Below, one piece after another: positions 8,648-17,155 of a stretch of DNA of 64,000 nt (within the stretch, counting starts at the first letter, position 1; each line of letters opens with the position of its first letter). Source of the DNA: JADYZU01 sp964540965 (lineage in GTDB: Bacteria; Pseudomonadota; Alphaproteobacteria; Rhodobacterales; Rhodobacteraceae); assembly GCA_964540965.1 (NCBI GenBank), contig CAZIOT010000001.1:310001-374000 (forward strand), given 5' to 3'. Made by a program: the position numbers and the translations under genes. The notes under the pieces are model-generated. The model saw nothing but the letters and a program-made list of their open reading frames with translations. It ran no database searches and had not been told where the DNA came from.

Positions 8648-9528
8648 GCTTTCACTGGCCGGGCAAGGCGCGGCTTGCCATGTCCTTTGTCATCAATATC
8701 GAGGAAGGCACCGAAATGTCGGTCGCGCGCGGGGACAAGGGCCCCGAGCCGGTCGATGAACTGGGGGTCAGCCTCAAGATCCCCCTGCGCAACTATGCCA
8801 ACGAATCGAACTATCTTTACGGCCTGCGCGCCGGGGCGCCGCGGGTGTTCGGCGCCTTTGCCCGCGCCGGCATCCGCACCACGGTGACGGCGGCGGCGCA
8901 GGCGCTCGAGATCGCGCCCGATGTCGCGCGCATGGTCGTGGGTGGCGGGCACGAGACCTGTTCCCACGGCTGGCGCTGGATTCACCAGTTCTCGTATGAC
9001 GAGGCGCGCGAGCGCGACTTCATCCGCAAGGCGGTGGACACCATCCGCGCCACCACCGGCGACAGGCCCTATGGCTGGCTGTCGCGCTATCTGCACACCC
9101 CCATCACCCGCCGCCTGCTGGCCGAGGAGGGGTTCCTTTACCACATGGACGACTTTTCCGACGACGTGCCGCGCTGGGACGTGGTCGAGACGGCGGCGGG
9201 GCCAAGGCCCATCGTCATCGTGCCCTATGCGCTGGACACCAACGACATGAAGTTCTGGACAGCGCCGTCCTATACTCCGGCAGACTGGCTGGATTATGCC
9301 GTCGACACCTTCGACCGCCTGCATGACGAGGGCGCCCATGGCCCGGTGATGATGTCGCTGGGCCTGCATCTGCGCATCATCGGCCGGCCGGGGCGGATCG
9401 GCGCGCTGGAGCGGTTCATCGCGCATGTGCAGTCCCGTCAGGACGTGTGGTGCGCGACGCGGCTGGATATCGCCCGCGCCTTTGCCGCCGCGGTGCCGCC
9501 GCCGGACGGGCTGAGGTTCGGCGCATGA
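8644..9528 (+). CDS. PuuE-type polysaccharide-deacetylase-fold hydrolase
   Basis: A 294-residue NodB-fold protein of the subgroup containing PuuE allantoinase and cyclic-imide hydrolases rather than true polysaccharide deacetylases. Diagnostic stretches are FVINIEEGTEMS near residue 15, HETCSHGWRW near residue 100, TRRLLAEEGFLYHMDD, and VPYALDTNDMKF. The start is TTG 8644, overlapping the SDR stop as TTGA. These enzymes hydrolyse C-N bonds in cyclic amides or imides without the usual deacetylase metal set. It likely opens a ring or removes an amide early in the pathway. This is inference from family members; the actual substrate is not known. Confidence 0.85.
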   Translation: MSFHWPGKARLAMSFVINIEEGTEMSVARGDKGPEPVDELGVSLKIPLRNYANESNYLYGLRAGAPRVFGAFARAGIRTTVTAAAQALEIAPDVARMVVGGGHETCSHGWRWIHQFSYDEARERDFIRKAVDTIRATTGDRPYGWLSRYLHTPITRRLLAEEGFLYHMDDFSDDVPRWDVVETAAGPRPIVIVPYALDTNDMKFWTAPSYTPADWLDYAVDTFDRLHDEGAHGPVMMSLGLHLRIIGRPGRIGALERFIAHVQSRQDVWCATRLDIARAFAAAVPPPDGLRFGA

Positions 9529-10904
9529 ACCCGGTCGACCGCATCGCCGCTCATATCACCGGCACAAGGCTTGCCGACCTGCCGGCGGCGACGGTGGGCA
9601 AGGTCAGGACATTCCTTCTCGACACCCTGGGGGTCGGCATCGCCGGCAGTTCCGGCGCGCAGGTCGCCGACCTGATCGCGCTTGCCCGCGGCTGGGGTCC
9701 GCAGTCAGAGGCGACGGTCTGGCTGACCGGCGAACGCCTGTCGGCGCAATCGGCGGCCATCGTGAACGCCTACCAGATCCATTGCCTGGAATTCGACTGC
9801 GTGCATGAAGGCGCGGTGCTGCATCCGATGGCGACGATCCTGTCGGCGGTGCTGGCCTGGGCCGAACGCGAGGCGCAGCGCGGCCATCCGGTGCCCGGCG
9901 CCGACCTGATCCCGGCCCTGGCCGTGGGTGTCGATGTGTCCACCATGCTCGGCATCGTCACCGATGCGCCGATCCGCTTTTTCCGTCCCGCCACCGCCGG
10001 CGGATTCGGTGCCGTCGCCGCCATCGCCCGGCTGGCCGGTCTGGATGACGGGCAGGTCAAGGATGCGCTGGGCGCGCAGTATTCGCAGACCTCGGGCACG
10101 CTGCAGCCACATGCCGAAGGCTCGCCCATGCTGGGGATGCAGGTCGGCTTCAACGCCGCCGCGGCGATCCGGTCGATCGACCTTGCCCGCGCCGGATTCC
10201 GCGGCCCGCATGATATCCTGACCGGGCAATACGGCTATTTCCGCCTGTTCGAGATGGACGACCACGATATTGACGCCTTCCTGCCGACGCTGGGCCGCGA
10301 CTGGCAGATCGACGCCATGTCGCACAAGCCATGGCCCTCGGGCCGGCTGACGCATGGCGTGATCGACGGGCTGGGGCAGCTGATGGCGCGGCACGGCTTT
10401 GCCGCCGCCGACATCGCCGGGGTCACGGCGCTGGTGCCGCCGCTGAACCACCGGCTGGTCGGGCGCCCCGACATTCCCGCGCCCGAGCCGAACTATGCAA
10501 AGCTCTGCCTGCAATTCGTCGCCGGGCGGTTTCTGGCCACGGGGCAGGTCGATGTGCCCGATTTCCGCGGCGCCGCGCTGACCGATCCGGAAACCCACCG
10601 GTTGGCCGCTTTGGTCACGGTCGCGCTTGATACCGCCAACACCGACCAGAACGCGCTGGATCCGCAGCGTATCTCGGTCCGGCTGAAATCGGGGGCGGAA
10701 CACGCCATCGACCTGCCGCATGTCTATGGCCACCCGGCCGCGCCGCTGTCGGATGCCGCGAACGAGGAAAAGTTCCGCCGCTGCGCCGGCTATGGCCGGG
10801 TGCCGATGGCCGATCCCGGGGCGCTGGTCGCCGCCGTCGCCGCGGTCGAACGGCTGGACGACATTTCCGCGCTGGCCCGACTGACGCTTGGGGGGACCGC
10901 ATGA
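9525..10904 (+). CDS. MmgE/PrpD family protein
   Basis: A 459-residue member of the family that holds 2-methylcitrate dehydratase, cis-aconitate decarboxylase and related isomerases and epimerases. The N-terminus carries VRTFLLDTLGVGIAGSSG, and the middle part AATAGGFGAVAAIARLAGL-like and SHKPWPSG stretches conserved in the family. The start ATG 9525 overlaps the previous stop (ATGA). An MmgE/PrpD gene also occurs in the Pseudomonas aeruginosa itaconate operon, where its role is unclear. Here it could hydrate, dehydrate, decarboxylate or epimerise a C5/C6 dicarboxylate intermediate. Confidence 0.9.
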   Translation: MNPVDRIAAHITGTRLADLPAATVGKVRTFLLDTLGVGIAGSSGAQVADLIALARGWGPQSEATVWLTGERLSAQSAAIVNAYQIHCLEFDCVHEGAVLHPMATILSAVLAWAEREAQRGHPVPGADLIPALAVGVDVSTMLGIVTDAPIRFFRPATAGGFGAVAAIARLAGLDDGQVKDALGAQYSQTSGTLQPHAEGSPMLGMQVGFNAAAAIRSIDLARAGFRGPHDILTGQYGYFRLFEMDDHDIDAFLPTLGRDWQIDAMSHKPWPSGRLTHGVIDGLGQLMARHGFAAADIAGVTALVPPLNHRLVGRPDIPAPEPNYAKLCLQFVAGRFLATGQVDVPDFRGAALTDPETHRLAALVTVALDTANTDQNALDPQRISVRLKSGAEHAIDLPHVYGHPAAPLSDAANEEKFRRCAGYGRVPMADPGALVAAVAAVERLDDISALARLTLGGTA

Positions 10905-11737
10905 TCCGGCCGCGCCGCTCGCTTTTGTTCGCCCCGGCGAACCGCCCCGCTATCCATGACAAGGCGCTGAAGGCCGGCGCCGATATCGTCTGCCTCGACC
11001 TTGAGGATGCGGTGCCGCCGGGGGACAAGGACGCCGCCCGGTCCCTCGCCATGCCCTTCCTGACCGATGCCGCCGGTCCGGAACGGGTGGTGCGCATCAA
11101 CTCGCCGCGCTCGCGCGAAGGTCTGTTGGACCTTCTGGCCCTTGTCGCCGCCGCCCCCGCCGCCGGGACCGTCTTCCTGCCCAAGGTCGCCGATCCGTTC
11201 GAGGTGCGCCTCGTGGACGAAATCCTGGCCGAGGCCGGTCTGCCCCTGCGCCTTGCCGTCCTGATCGAAAGCGCCGAGGGGCTGGAAAAGGCCGCGGCGA
11301 TCATGGCCGCCAGTCCGCGCATCGACTGGGCGATGTTCGGCGCCGTCGATTTCGCCGCCGAATTCGGCGTGCCGGTGGCGCCCGAACCGCTGCTTTACGC
11401 CCGGCAGCGGCTGGTCCATGCCGCGCGGCTGGCCGGGATCGAGATCCTGGACGTGCCCTGCCTGTCCTTCCGCGACGCCGCAGCGGTGCGCGCCGAATCC
11501 GACGCCGCCCGTGGCCTGGGCTTTACCGGCAAGGCGGTGCTGCACCCCGACAACGTCGCCGTTGTCAACGCCGCCTTCACCCCCGCGGCCGAAGAGATCG
11601 CCCGCGCCGAACGCATCCTTGCCGCCTTTCAGGCCGCGCCGAACGGACTGGCGGTGCTTGACGGCAAACTGGTGGAAAAACCCGTCGTCCGCGCGGCGCA
11701 GCGCATCCTTGCGACCCGCGACGCCCTTCAACAATGA
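10901..11737 (+). CDS. HpcH/HpaI aldolase, CitE-like (citramalyl-CoA or malyl-CoA lyase type)
   Basis: A 278-residue TIM-barrel lyase of the CitE group. It shows SLLFAPANRPAIHDKAL, CLDLEDAVPPGDK (metal/substrate region near residue 35), IESAEGLEKAA (metal-binding Glu) and FGAVDFAAEFGV (metal-binding Asp), then GFTGKAVLHPDNV. Relatives cleave malyl-CoA, beta-methylmalyl-CoA or citramalyl-CoA to acetyl-CoA or propionyl-CoA plus a 2-oxoacid. Next to a MaoC hydratase and CoA-transferases, the best guess is citramalyl-CoA lyase, giving acetyl-CoA and pyruvate. It overlaps both neighbours by 4 bp. Confidence 0.88.
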   Translation: MIRPRRSLLFAPANRPAIHDKALKAGADIVCLDLEDAVPPGDKDAARSLAMPFLTDAAGPERVVRINSPRSREGLLDLLALVAAAPAAGTVFLPKVADPFEVRLVDEILAEAGLPLRLAVLIESAEGLEKAAAIMAASPRIDWAMFGAVDFAAEFGVPVAPEPLLYARQRLVHAARLAGIEILDVPCLSFRDAAAVRAESDAARGLGFTGKAVLHPDNVAVVNAAFTPAAEEIARAERILAAFQAAPNGLAVLDGKLVEKPVVRAAQRILATRDALQQ

Positions 11738-12273
11738 GGTCAGAATTGGTCCAGACGCATATCCAGGTCGGCCCCAACCGCTTTCGCGAAAGTTTCGGCC
11801 GCTATTTCGAGGATTTCACCGTCGGTGACATCTACGAACACCGCCCCGGCCGCACCCTGACCGAGACGGACAACACCTGGTTCACGCTCCTGACGATGAA
11901 CACCCATCCGCAGCATTTCGATGCCGAATACGGGCGCAAATCCGAATTCGGCCGGTGCATCATCTGTTCGCCGCTGACCGTGGCCGTCATGGTCGGGATG
12001 AGCGTCACCGACGTCAGCCAGAAGGCCATCGCCAACATGGGCTGGACCAACATCCGCATGACGGCGCCGGTGTTCGCCGGCGACACGCTTTATGCCGAAT
12101 CCGAGGTGCTGGCCAAGCGCGAGTCGAAATCGCGGCCGAATGCCGGGCTGGTCACGGTGATGACGCGCGGCTTCAATCAGGACGGCACGCTGGTCTGCGA
12201 TTTCGAACGCACCATCCTTGTCGCGCGGCGCGGCCATGCCCCCGACGACATCCGTCCCGAAGCCGCGGAGTAG
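11734..12273 (+). CDS. MaoC family dehydratase (itaconyl/mesaconyl-CoA hydratase type)
   Basis: A 179-residue hotdog-fold hydratase beginning with FGRYFEDFTVGDIYEHRPGR, which is typical of the MaoC/mesaconyl-CoA hydratase branch. The active-site loop reads TMNTHPQHFDAEYG. The hydratase His is present. The position usually held by Asp in the GDxNPxH pattern is Asn, which may be normal for this branch. The start ATG overlaps the lyase stop. In context it would hydrate an unsaturated C5-dicarboxyl-CoA to citramalyl-CoA for the lyase encoded just before it. Confidence 0.87.
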   Translation: MRSELVQTHIQVGPNRFRESFGRYFEDFTVGDIYEHRPGRTLTETDNTWFTLLTMNTHPQHFDAEYGRKSEFGRCIICSPLTVAVMVGMSVTDVSQKAIANMGWTNIRMTAPVFAGDTLYAESEVLAKRESKSRPNAGLVTVMTRGFNQDGTLVCDFERTILVARRGHAPDDIRPEAAE

Positions 12274-12276
12274 GCC

Positions 12277-13434
12277 ATGACCGCCGACACCCTGTCCGAC
12301 GACGACCGCCTGATCCTTGAATCCATCGACAAATGGCTTGAGCGGGATGTGAAGCCGCATGTGCTCCGGCTGGATCATGCCGACGAATATCCGTTCGAGA
12401 TCGTCGAACAGATGAAGGAACTGGGCCTGTTCGGCGCCACCATCCCGCAGGACTATGGCGGTCTGGGACTGTCGGCGACCACCTATGCCCGGATCGTCGA
12501 AACCATCGCCAGGACATGGATGTCGCTGTCGGGCATCTTCAACAGTCATCTCATCATGGCCGCCTGCGTCGCCCGCAACGGCACCGAGGCGCAAAAGGCG
12601 CATTACCTGCCGAAATTCGCCAGCGGAGAGATTCGCGGCGGGCTGGGCCTGACCGAACCCGACGCCGGCACCGACCTGCAGGGCATCCGCACCCGCGCGG
12701 TGCGCGACGGTGACCACTACGTCATCAACGGCACCAAGACCTGGATCACCAACGGCATCCACGGCACCTGTTTTGCCCTCTTGGTCAAGACCGACCCGGA
12801 TGCGCAGCCGCGCCACAAGGGCATGTCGATGTTCATCGCCGAAAAGGGCGACGGCTTTCGCGTGTCGAAAAAGCTGGAAAAGCTGGGCTACAAGGGCATC
12901 GATTCCGCCGAACTGGTGTTCGAGGATTACCGCGTTCCGGCTGACCGCCTGATCGGCGAGGTCGAGGGGCGGGGGATGCAGGCGGCGCTGGGCGGGCTGG
13001 AACTGGGCCGGATCAATGTCGCCGCCCGCGGCTGCGGGCTGGCCGCCGCCGCGCTGGACGATTCCGTGAAATACGCCCAGATCCGCAAGACCTTTGGCAA
13101 ACCCATCGCCGAACATCAGGCGATCCAGCTGAAACTGGGTGAGATGGCAACCCGGCTTCAGGCCGCCCGCCTGCTGACCTTCGACGCCGCCCGCATCTAT
13201 GACCGTGGCGAGCGGTGCGACATGGAGGCCGGGATGGCGAAATATTTCGCCTCCGAGGCCGCTGTGGAAAACGCGACCGAGGCGTTGCGCATCCATGGCG
13301 GCTATGGCTATTCCAAGGAACTGCACGTCGAACGCTATTTCCGCGACGCGCCGCTGATGTGCATCGGGGAAGGCACCAACGAAATGCAGCGCATCATCAT
13401 CGCCCGGCAACTGATCGAACGGAATCCGGCGTGA
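12277..13434 (+). CDS. acyl-CoA dehydrogenase
   Basis: A 385-residue FAD-dependent acyl-CoA dehydrogenase. It shows GLTEPDAGTDLQGI (FAD/substrate loop near residue 128), GTKTWITNG, and the C-terminal GEGTNEMQRIIIARQL, whose Glu is at the usual catalytic-base position. It introduces a 2,3 double bond into an acyl-CoA and passes electrons to ETF. An acyl-CoA dehydrogenase gene is also in the Pseudomonas itaconate operon. A methylsuccinyl- or glutaryl-CoA-like substrate would fit a C5-dicarboxylate pathway. It follows the MaoC gene by 3 bp and overlaps the CoA-transferase by 4 bp. Confidence 0.92.
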   Translation: MTADTLSDDDRLILESIDKWLERDVKPHVLRLDHADEYPFEIVEQMKELGLFGATIPQDYGGLGLSATTYARIVETIARTWMSLSGIFNSHLIMAACVARNGTEAQKAHYLPKFASGEIRGGLGLTEPDAGTDLQGIRTRAVRDGDHYVINGTKTWITNGIHGTCFALLVKTDPDAQPRHKGMSMFIAEKGDGFRVSKKLEKLGYKGIDSAELVFEDYRVPADRLIGEVEGRGMQAALGGLELGRINVAARGCGLAAAALDDSVKYAQIRKTFGKPIAEHQAIQLKLGEMATRLQAARLLTFDAARIYDRGERCDMEAGMAKYFASEAAVENATEALRIHGGYGYSKELHVERYFRDAPLMCIGEGTNEMQRIIIARQLIERNPA

Positions 13435-14627
13435 TCCACGACGCGCCCCTGGCCGGTCTGCGGGTGCTGGCCGTCGAACAATACGGCGCCGGGCCGTTCG
13501 CGACGATGTATCTGTCCGACATGGGCGCCGAGGTCATCAAGATCGAGGCGCCGGGATCGGGCGATTCGTCGCGCGCCTCGGGGCCGCATTTCCTTGGGCC
13601 GGGTGACAGCCACTTCTACCAGACCTTCAATCAGGGCAAGAAATCGCTGGCGCTCGACATGCGCGGGGCGGCCGGCAAGGCGGTGTTCCGGCGGCTGGCG
13701 GCAACCGCCGATGCGGTGCTGAACAACCTGCGCGGCGACCAGCCGGAAAAGCTGGGCCTGACCCATGCCGCGCTTGGCGGGGTCAAGCAAAGCCTCGTCT
13801 GCCTGCATCTGTCGGGCTATGGCCGTTCGGGCCCGCGCGCCGGCTGGCCGGCCTACGATTACCTTGCCCAGGCCGAGGCCGGGTTCCTGTCCGTCACCGG
13901 CGAACCGGACGGGCCGCCGACGCGGATGGGCCTGTCGATCGTCGATTACCTGAGCGGCCTGACCGCCGCCTTTGCCCTGACCGCCGCCCTTGTCGGCGCG
14001 CTGCGCACCGGACGCGGGCGCGACGTGGATGTGACGCTTTATGACGTGGCGATGCACCAGCTGACCTATCCGGCAACCTGGTATCTGAACGAGGGCGACG
14101 TGATCGCACGCCGGCCGCGGTCGGGCCATCCGTCGGTGGTCCCCTGCGAGGTGTTCCCGACCTCTGATGGCCATGTCTTCATCATGTGCGTCCTGCCCAA
14201 GTTCTGGGAGGCCCTGTGCGCCGGCATCGGCCAGCCCGGCCTTGTCGCCGACCCGGCCTTTGCCACGCCCGCGGCCCGCTTTGCCAACCGCGACCGGCTG
14301 GCGGCGATCCTGGATGCCGCGCTGTCGGCGCAGCCGACCGCGCATTGGATGGCGGTGCTGGCCGGCAAGGTGCCGCTGGCGCCGGTGCTGACGCTGCCGC
14401 AGGCGCTCGACAACCCGCATGCGCAGGCCACCGGCGCCATCGCCCGCTTTGACCATCCGGCGCGGCCGGGGTTCCGCTCCGTCGCGTCGCCGATCCGGCT
14501 GGACGGGGACCGGCCGCAGGCCAGGCCCGCCCCGGCGCTGGGCGGCGACAGCGATGCCGTGCTGGCCGCGTCGGGATTTTCCGCCGCCGAAATCGCCTTG
14601 CTTCGCCGCGACGGGGTCATCGCATGA
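13431..14627 (+). CDS. family III CoA-transferase (CaiB/BaiF), copy 1
   Basis: A 398-residue CoA-transferase beginning at GTG 13431, which overlaps the dehydrogenase stop (GTGA). A longer frame upstream is a shadow of that gene. It shows LAGLRVLAVEQYGAGPFATM, GAEVIKIEAPGSGD, HLSGYGRSGP and DYLAQAEAGFLSVTGEPDG. Asp172, in SIVDYLSG, is at the position of the catalytic aspartate that forms the acyl-anhydride in formyl-CoA transferase. It would move CoA from succinyl-CoA or acetyl-CoA onto a carboxylic acid. It is the best candidate for the itaconate-type CoA-transferase in the operon. Confidence 0.92.
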   Translation: MIHDAPLAGLRVLAVEQYGAGPFATMYLSDMGAEVIKIEAPGSGDSSRASGPHFLGPGDSHFYQTFNQGKKSLALDMRGAAGKAVFRRLAATADAVLNNLRGDQPEKLGLTHAALGGVKQSLVCLHLSGYGRSGPRAGWPAYDYLAQAEAGFLSVTGEPDGPPTRMGLSIVDYLSGLTAAFALTAALVGALRTGRGRDVDVTLYDVAMHQLTYPATWYLNEGDVIARRPRSGHPSVVPCEVFPTSDGHVFIMCVLPKFWEALCAGIGQPGLVADPAFATPAARFANRDRLAAILDAALSAQPTAHWMAVLAGKVPLAPVLTLPQALDNPHAQATGAIARFDHPARPGFRSVASPIRLDGDRPQARPAPALGGDSDAVLAASGFSAAEIALLRRDGVIA

Positions 14628-15730
14628 AACTGCAGGGTCTGCGCGTCCTTGACCTGTCGCTGTTCCTGCCCGGCCCCTGGCTGACGCAGATGATGGCCGA
14701 CCACGGCGCCGAGGTGATCAAGATCGAACCGCCGGGAGGAGAGCCGGTGCGCACTGTCGGCTACCGGCAGGGCGATGCCACGACCTGGTTCCGCAACACC
14801 CACCGCGGCAAGAAAAGCATCGTCCTGAATCTCAAGGACGCGGCCGACCGCGGGCTTTTCCTTGACCTCTGCGCCGATGCCGATGTGGTGGTCGAGGCGT
14901 TCCGCCCCGGCGTTGCCGAACGGCTGGGTGTCGGACCCGATGTGGTGCGCGCCCGCAACCCGCGTATCGTCTATGCCCGCATTGCCGCCTTTGGCCAGAC
15001 CGGGCCGCTGGTGACCCGCCCGGCCCATGACATCGCCATCGAGGCGATGGCCGGCGTGGTCAGCCTGAACCTTGCGCCCGACGGCACACCGGTCAATCCG
15101 CATATGCCGGTGGCCGATGCGCTTGGCTCGCTGACCGCGCTGACCGGCATCCTGATGGCGCTGTACCGCCGGCACGAAACCGGCCGCGGCGACACGATCG
15201 ACATCTCGATGCAGGATGCGACCATGGCCTGGCTGCCGAATGTGGTCGGCCCGGTCTTTGCCGAAAACCGCGCCCCGGTGGTCAAGGACGAACGCAGCTT
15301 TGGCGGCTATGCCTTCTATGCGACCTATGAAACCGCGGACGGCCGGCACATCGCCCTGGGCGGGGTCGAGCACAAGTTTCCCGTCAACCTGCTGACGGCG
15401 CTGGGCCGCCCCGACCTGATCGACGCCGCCTGCGGCCCGCCGGGGCCGGGGCAGGCGCCGGTCAAGGCGTTCCTGCGCGATACGTTCCGCCGCCGCAGTA
15501 GCGCCGAGTGGGAGGATTTCCTGTCCGGGGTCGATGTCTGCTGGGCGCCGGTGCTGGACCTGCACCAGGCCTGGCACCAGCCGCAAGTTGCCGCCCGCGA
15601 CATGCTGCTGACCGACGATGCCGGCAATTTCCACATCGGCAACCCGGTGAAATTCGCCGAGGAACCGGCGCAGCCCGACCTGCGCCTGCCGGCGCTGGAC
15701 CAGGACGGTCCCGCCCTGCGCCGCCGCTAG
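14624..15730 (+). CDS. family III CoA-transferase (CaiB/BaiF), copy 2
   Basis: A 368-residue paralogue of the preceding protein. It has LQGLRVLDLSLFLPGPWLTQ, GAEVIKIEPPGGEP, AFGQTGPLVTRPAHD, and a catalytic-type Asp in MPVADALGS near residue 165. This second copy suggests either activation of two different acids or an intramolecular CoA shift, as done by mesaconyl-CoA C1-C4 transferase. It is the last gene of the operon. Its TAG stop interlocks with the TAG stop of the converging GST gene in the palindrome CTAG. Confidence 0.92.
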   Translation: MKLQGLRVLDLSLFLPGPWLTQMMADHGAEVIKIEPPGGEPVRTVGYRQGDATTWFRNTHRGKKSIVLNLKDAADRGLFLDLCADADVVVEAFRPGVAERLGVGPDVVRARNPRIVYARIAAFGQTGPLVTRPAHDIAIEAMAGVVSLNLAPDGTPVNPHMPVADALGSLTALTGILMALYRRHETGRGDTIDISMQDATMAWLPNVVGPVFAENRAPVVKDERSFGGYAFYATYETADGRHIALGGVEHKFPVNLLTALGRPDLIDAACGPPGPGQAPVKAFLRDTFRRRSSAEWEDFLSGVDVCWAPVLDLHQAWHQPQVAARDMLLTDDAGNFHIGNPVKFAEEPAQPDLRLPALDQDGPALRRR

Positions 15731-16329
15731 GCCGGTTTCGTCGCCTGCATCGACGGGCGTTCGGCAAAGCGGGCATACCAGTCCGCCAGTTGCGGATGCC
15801 CCGTCCGCCAGCCGCGGGCATCGTGGCGGAAATCGAGATAGCCCAGCGCACAGCCCAGCGCGACCTGCCCCATGTCGAGGGGGCGGGCGGCAAGCGCGGC
15901 GGCCTCGGGCTCGAGCATGTCGAGCGCATTGGCGATCTTGGCCCATTGCGCATCCAGCCAGCCGCTCCACTGCCGGTCGTCCGGCCGCAGCCGCACCTCG
16001 TAGGACATGACAAGGCCGGAATCGAGGATGCCTTCGGCCGCCGCTTCCAGCACCAGCACATCCCAGAGCCGGTCGGCGGGATAGAGGCCGGTGTCCCAGA
16101 GTTCGTCAAGGTAACGGGTGATGACCCTGCTGTCGTAGATCGGCCGCCCGTCATCGCGCAGCAGCACCGGAATCCGCCCCGTGGGATGCGCGGCCGACAC
16201 CGCCGGATCGGTGGCGATGGCGCTGGTCGAAACCGGCACTTCGGTCACTTCCCCGGTCTGCCCGGCCTCGCGGATCAGGACGCGGACCTTGCGGACATAG
16301 GGGGATAGCGGCGACATGAGCAGCTGCAT
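15727..16329 (-). CDS. glutathione S-transferase family protein
   Basis: A 200-residue GST with a thioredoxin-like N-domain (MQLLMSPLSPYVRKVRVLIREAG; Ser in SPYV at the usual activating position) and GRIPVLLRDDGRPIYDSRVI binding the glutathione backbone. An alpha-helical C-domain follows. The start ATG 16329 has AGGAGG just upstream; the longer open frame has no such site. It is convergent with the catabolic operon, and their stop codons overlap. Its role is probably detoxification of an electrophile; a link to the pathway is possible but unproven. Confidence 0.88.
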   Translation of the reverse strand: MQLLMSPLSPYVRKVRVLIREAGQTGEVTEVPVSTSAIATDPAVSAAHPTGRIPVLLRDDGRPIYDSRVITRYLDELWDTGLYPADRLWDVLVLEAAAEGILDSGLVMSYEVRLRPDDRQWSGWLDAQWAKIANALDMLEPEAAALAARPLDMGQVALGCALGYLDFRHDARGWRTGHPQLADWYARFAERPSMQATKPA

Positions 16330-16387
16330 CGAAGCCTCCTTCTGCGGGTGGCCGGACCCTAGCGGCTGAAGGGCGCGGCGCAAGGGG

Positions 16388-16431
16388 GCCGGTCCTTTGG
16401 ACCGGCAGAAGGAAGGGGGCCTTCTGCCCCC
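16388..16431. terminator. hairpin pair between GST and PaiB-like genes
   Basis: A perfect stem GCCGGTCC-TTT-GGACCGGC lies at 16388-16406. It is followed by nested arms AGAAGG/CCTTCT and GGGGGC/GCCCCC (16407-16431). It lies downstream of the dapF-mtaB-paiB operon and upstream of GST, so it may end that operon. No strong T-run is present. Confidence 0.4.
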
Positions 16432-16452
16432 TTTGCGCCTGCGGCGCATTCA

Positions 16453-16478
16453 CCCCCGAGGATATTTGTGGCCCGAAG
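16453..16478. repeat. dispersed intergenic element, copy 1 (GAGGATATTTGTGGC type)
   Basis: CCCCCGAGGATATTTGTGGC resembles the GAGGATATTTGGGGACGAAG arm of the large inverted repeat at 61800-61863. Related pieces occur near 35205 and 48091. Confidence 0.45.
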
Positions 16479-16531
16479 TAGCCGAAAGTGCCCCGCGGCC
16501 CGGGGGATCTGCGGTGCTGCGCCCTGAAAGG

Positions 16532-17155
16532 TCAGCTTTCCGGCGGCTGGCGCATCAGCGTGGCAAGGGCGGCGGTTTCCTGCCCGAAGGTGCTTTGCTC
16601 CATCTCGCGCGCGGCGCCGGTGCGGGCGTCCTCAGGCTTGTTCTGGTTCAGCTTCCAGGTGCCGTCGACCCTGGCGATGGTCAGGCGGCAGGGCACGATC
16701 TGGCGATAGAGCCGCAGCCGGGCGTCTTCGGGCAGCTTGTCCAGCGTCCAGATCGGCTTGGGCAGCAACCGCGCCTCGTAGGCGTCTGATTGCCGGTCGA
16801 GCATGTCGTGCATCGCGTCTTGTGGCAGCAGTTCCAGCGTGCCGCGCAGGTGGACGGCGACGTAGTTCCAGGTCGGCACCTGATCGTCCATCGCATACCA
16901 GTCGGGCGAGACATAGCCGTCCGGCCCGCTTACCGCGATCACCGCCGGCTGCGGCGTGGCCAAGGCGCGGGCGACGGGGTTCGAGCGGACGAGGTGCAGG
17001 TCGGCGGCGCTGCCACCCTCATCCAGCAGGAACGGCACGTGCGCTAGCAGCGGCCCTTCGGCGCCATTCACCGACAGGATGCCAAAGGCGCGGTCGCGGG
17101 CGAAGGCGAGGTTGCGGGCGGTGCCGGTCTGGCGAAAGATCGGGTTGGGATGCAT
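16532..17155 (-). CDS. FMN-binding PaiB-type protein
   Basis: A 207-residue split-barrel protein of the PaiB/FMN-binding family. It shows LLAHVPFLLDEG, HLVRSNPVARAL, VSGPDGYVSPDWY, VPTWNYVAVHLRGTLEL and a C-terminal KLNQNKPEDARTG, as in PaiB relatives annotated as negative regulators. PaiB of Bacillus affects protease genes; in proteobacteria the function is mostly unknown, and heme- or flavin-related roles are possible. The start ATG overlaps the mtaB stop by 1 bp, so the two are co-translated. Confidence 0.85.
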   Translation of the reverse strand: MHPNPIFRQTGTARNLAFARDRAFGILSVNGAEGPLLAHVPFLLDEGGSAADLHLVRSNPVARALATPQPAVIAVSGPDGYVSPDWYAMDDQVPTWNYVAVHLRGTLELLPQDAMHDMLDRQSDAYEARLLPKPIWTLDKLPEDARLRLYRQIVPCRLTIARVDGTWKLNQNKPEDARTGAAREMEQSTFGQETAALATLMRQPPES

